Source: Candidatus Uhrbacteria bacterium (GTDB taxonomy: Bacteria; Patescibacteriota; Patescibacteriia; 2-12-FULL-60-25). From it: a DNA stretch of 5,683 nt. Position 1 is the first letter of the stretch, and every line of letters starts with the position of its first letter. A program made the translations under genes and the position numbers. The notes beneath the pieces are model-generated. The model saw only the letters and a program-made list of their open reading frames with translations. It ran no database searches and was not told the origin of the DNA. Location of the stretch: contig JAHFIK010000027.1 of NCBI GenBank assembly GCA_023246415.1, positions 11,435-17,117 on the forward strand, written 5' to 3'. Positions 5,455 to 5,683 of this stretch are shown here, in pieces.

Positions 5455-5490
5455 TTCAGCCTCCCCGCTTCATCGCGTGCGGAGGCTGAA
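5455..5490 (+). terminator. Terminator hairpin T3 after paralog 3
   Basis: TTCAGCCTCC (5455-5464) pairs with GGAGGCTGAA (5481-5490), 10 bp, and TTGTTATG follows. The hairpin matches T1 except for a few loop bases. The uridine tract is weak. It closes the array. Confidence 0.75.
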
Positions 5491-5504
5491 TTGTTATGAG
5501 CAAG

Positions 5505-5574
5505 TCCGTAGGTCCGTGGAGTCTGCCCGAACGAGCCGGAGTCCACGAGGACGAGTCGAATGGCTCCGTAGGTC
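5505..5574. repeat. Word-repeat intergenic stretch with paired elements
   Basis: TCCGTAGGTC occurs twice (5505-5514 and 5565-5574). Between the copies lie GTGGAGTC (5517-5524) with the near-complement GAGTCCAC (5539-5546), GAGCC (5533-5537) with GGCTC (5562-5566), and GTCC-ACGA-GGAC (5541-5552). The stretch has no open reading frame with a convincing start, no promoter consensus and no known RNA core. It is the third gap in the window made of short recurring words that fold back. Confidence 0.7.
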
Positions 5575-5591
5575 GGATGTGAGATGGTTAT

Positions 5592-5636
5592 AAAAAAGCG
5601 AGCCCGCAATCGCACCGTGTGGCGACGTCGGGCTCG
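5592..5636 (-). terminator. Intrinsic terminator of a minus-strand gene beyond the right edge
   Basis: On the minus strand CGAGCCCG (5636-5629) and CGGGCTCG (5606-5599) make an 8-bp perfect stem with further pairing inside the loop, followed by TTTTTT (5597-5592) and ATA. Its direction implies a minus-strand gene to the right, convergent with the array. No coding sequence for it can be assigned in the last 47 bases. Confidence 0.85.
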
Positions 5637-5638
5637 GG

Positions 5639-5670
5639 TGTGATCGTGATCAGAACGATCTCGGATCACA
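5639..5670. repeat. Nested inverted repeat TGTGATC/GATCACA
   Basis: TGTGATC (5639-5645) is complementary to GATCACA (5664-5670), and GATCGT (5642-5647) to ACGATC (5655-5660). The two pairings overlap and so are alternatives. The stretch may lie just downstream of the stop codon of the gene beyond the edge. Role unknown. Confidence 0.5.
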
Positions 5671-5683
5671 GGGAGTTGAGAAA

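Noticed and set aside
5505..5574. Self-cleaving ribozyme in the last intergenic stretch
   Set aside because: The fold looked compact, but no hammerhead core (CUGAUGA plus GAAA) or other known catalytic core could be found.

Overview
The window reads as a chromosomal segment of a bacterium with roughly 50-55% G+C. Genes use standard-code ATG and GTG starts, clear Shine-Dalgarno sequences, sigma-70-type TTGACA promoters and strong hairpin terminators. The taxon cannot be fixed. The habit of filling gaps with hairpins made of short repeated words (three examples here) and the small unknown membrane proteins would suit a Patescibacteria/CPR genome such as a Peregrinibacteria-type lineage, but that is a low-confidence inference.

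Left part, minus strand. A complete class II (E. coli type) dihydroorotase gene, pyrC (31-1077), lies downstream of a gene for an unrecognised membrane-anchored extracytoplasmic protein (1276-2328). The two are separated by a textbook terminator for the upstream gene (1221-1252) and by a perfect 30-bp inverted repeat (1108-1174) in the pyrC leader, so they are probably separate transcription units. A 264-bp divergent intergenic region (2329-2592) holds a GCGAGTT-word hairpin and the first of three related promoters.

Right part, plus strand. Three consecutive single-gene cassettes (about 2469-3396, 3417-4353, 4365-5490) each carry a TTGACA promoter with a 17-bp spacer, a structured ~90-nt 5' leader, a GTG-initiated gene for a two-transmembrane, helix-rich protein, and a terminator ending in the same 19 bases. 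The three proteins (242, 245 and 306 aa) have diverged almost beyond recognition. They keep one topology and a short shared motif, ER-x4-Q-x-A, just after the second membrane segment. Promoters, leaders and terminators are far better conserved than the coding sequences. In each leader a 5' CGCCG element, placed at the predicted transcription start, and a 3' CGCC(G) element can both pair with the same central CGGCG, so two mutually exclusive folds exist. This looks like an undescribed co-regulated paralog array under a shared RNA or operator control element, and it is the main discovery candidate.

Right edge. After the third cassette comes a word-repeat intergenic stretch (5505-5574) and a minus-strand terminator (5592-5636) serving a gene that lies beyond the window.
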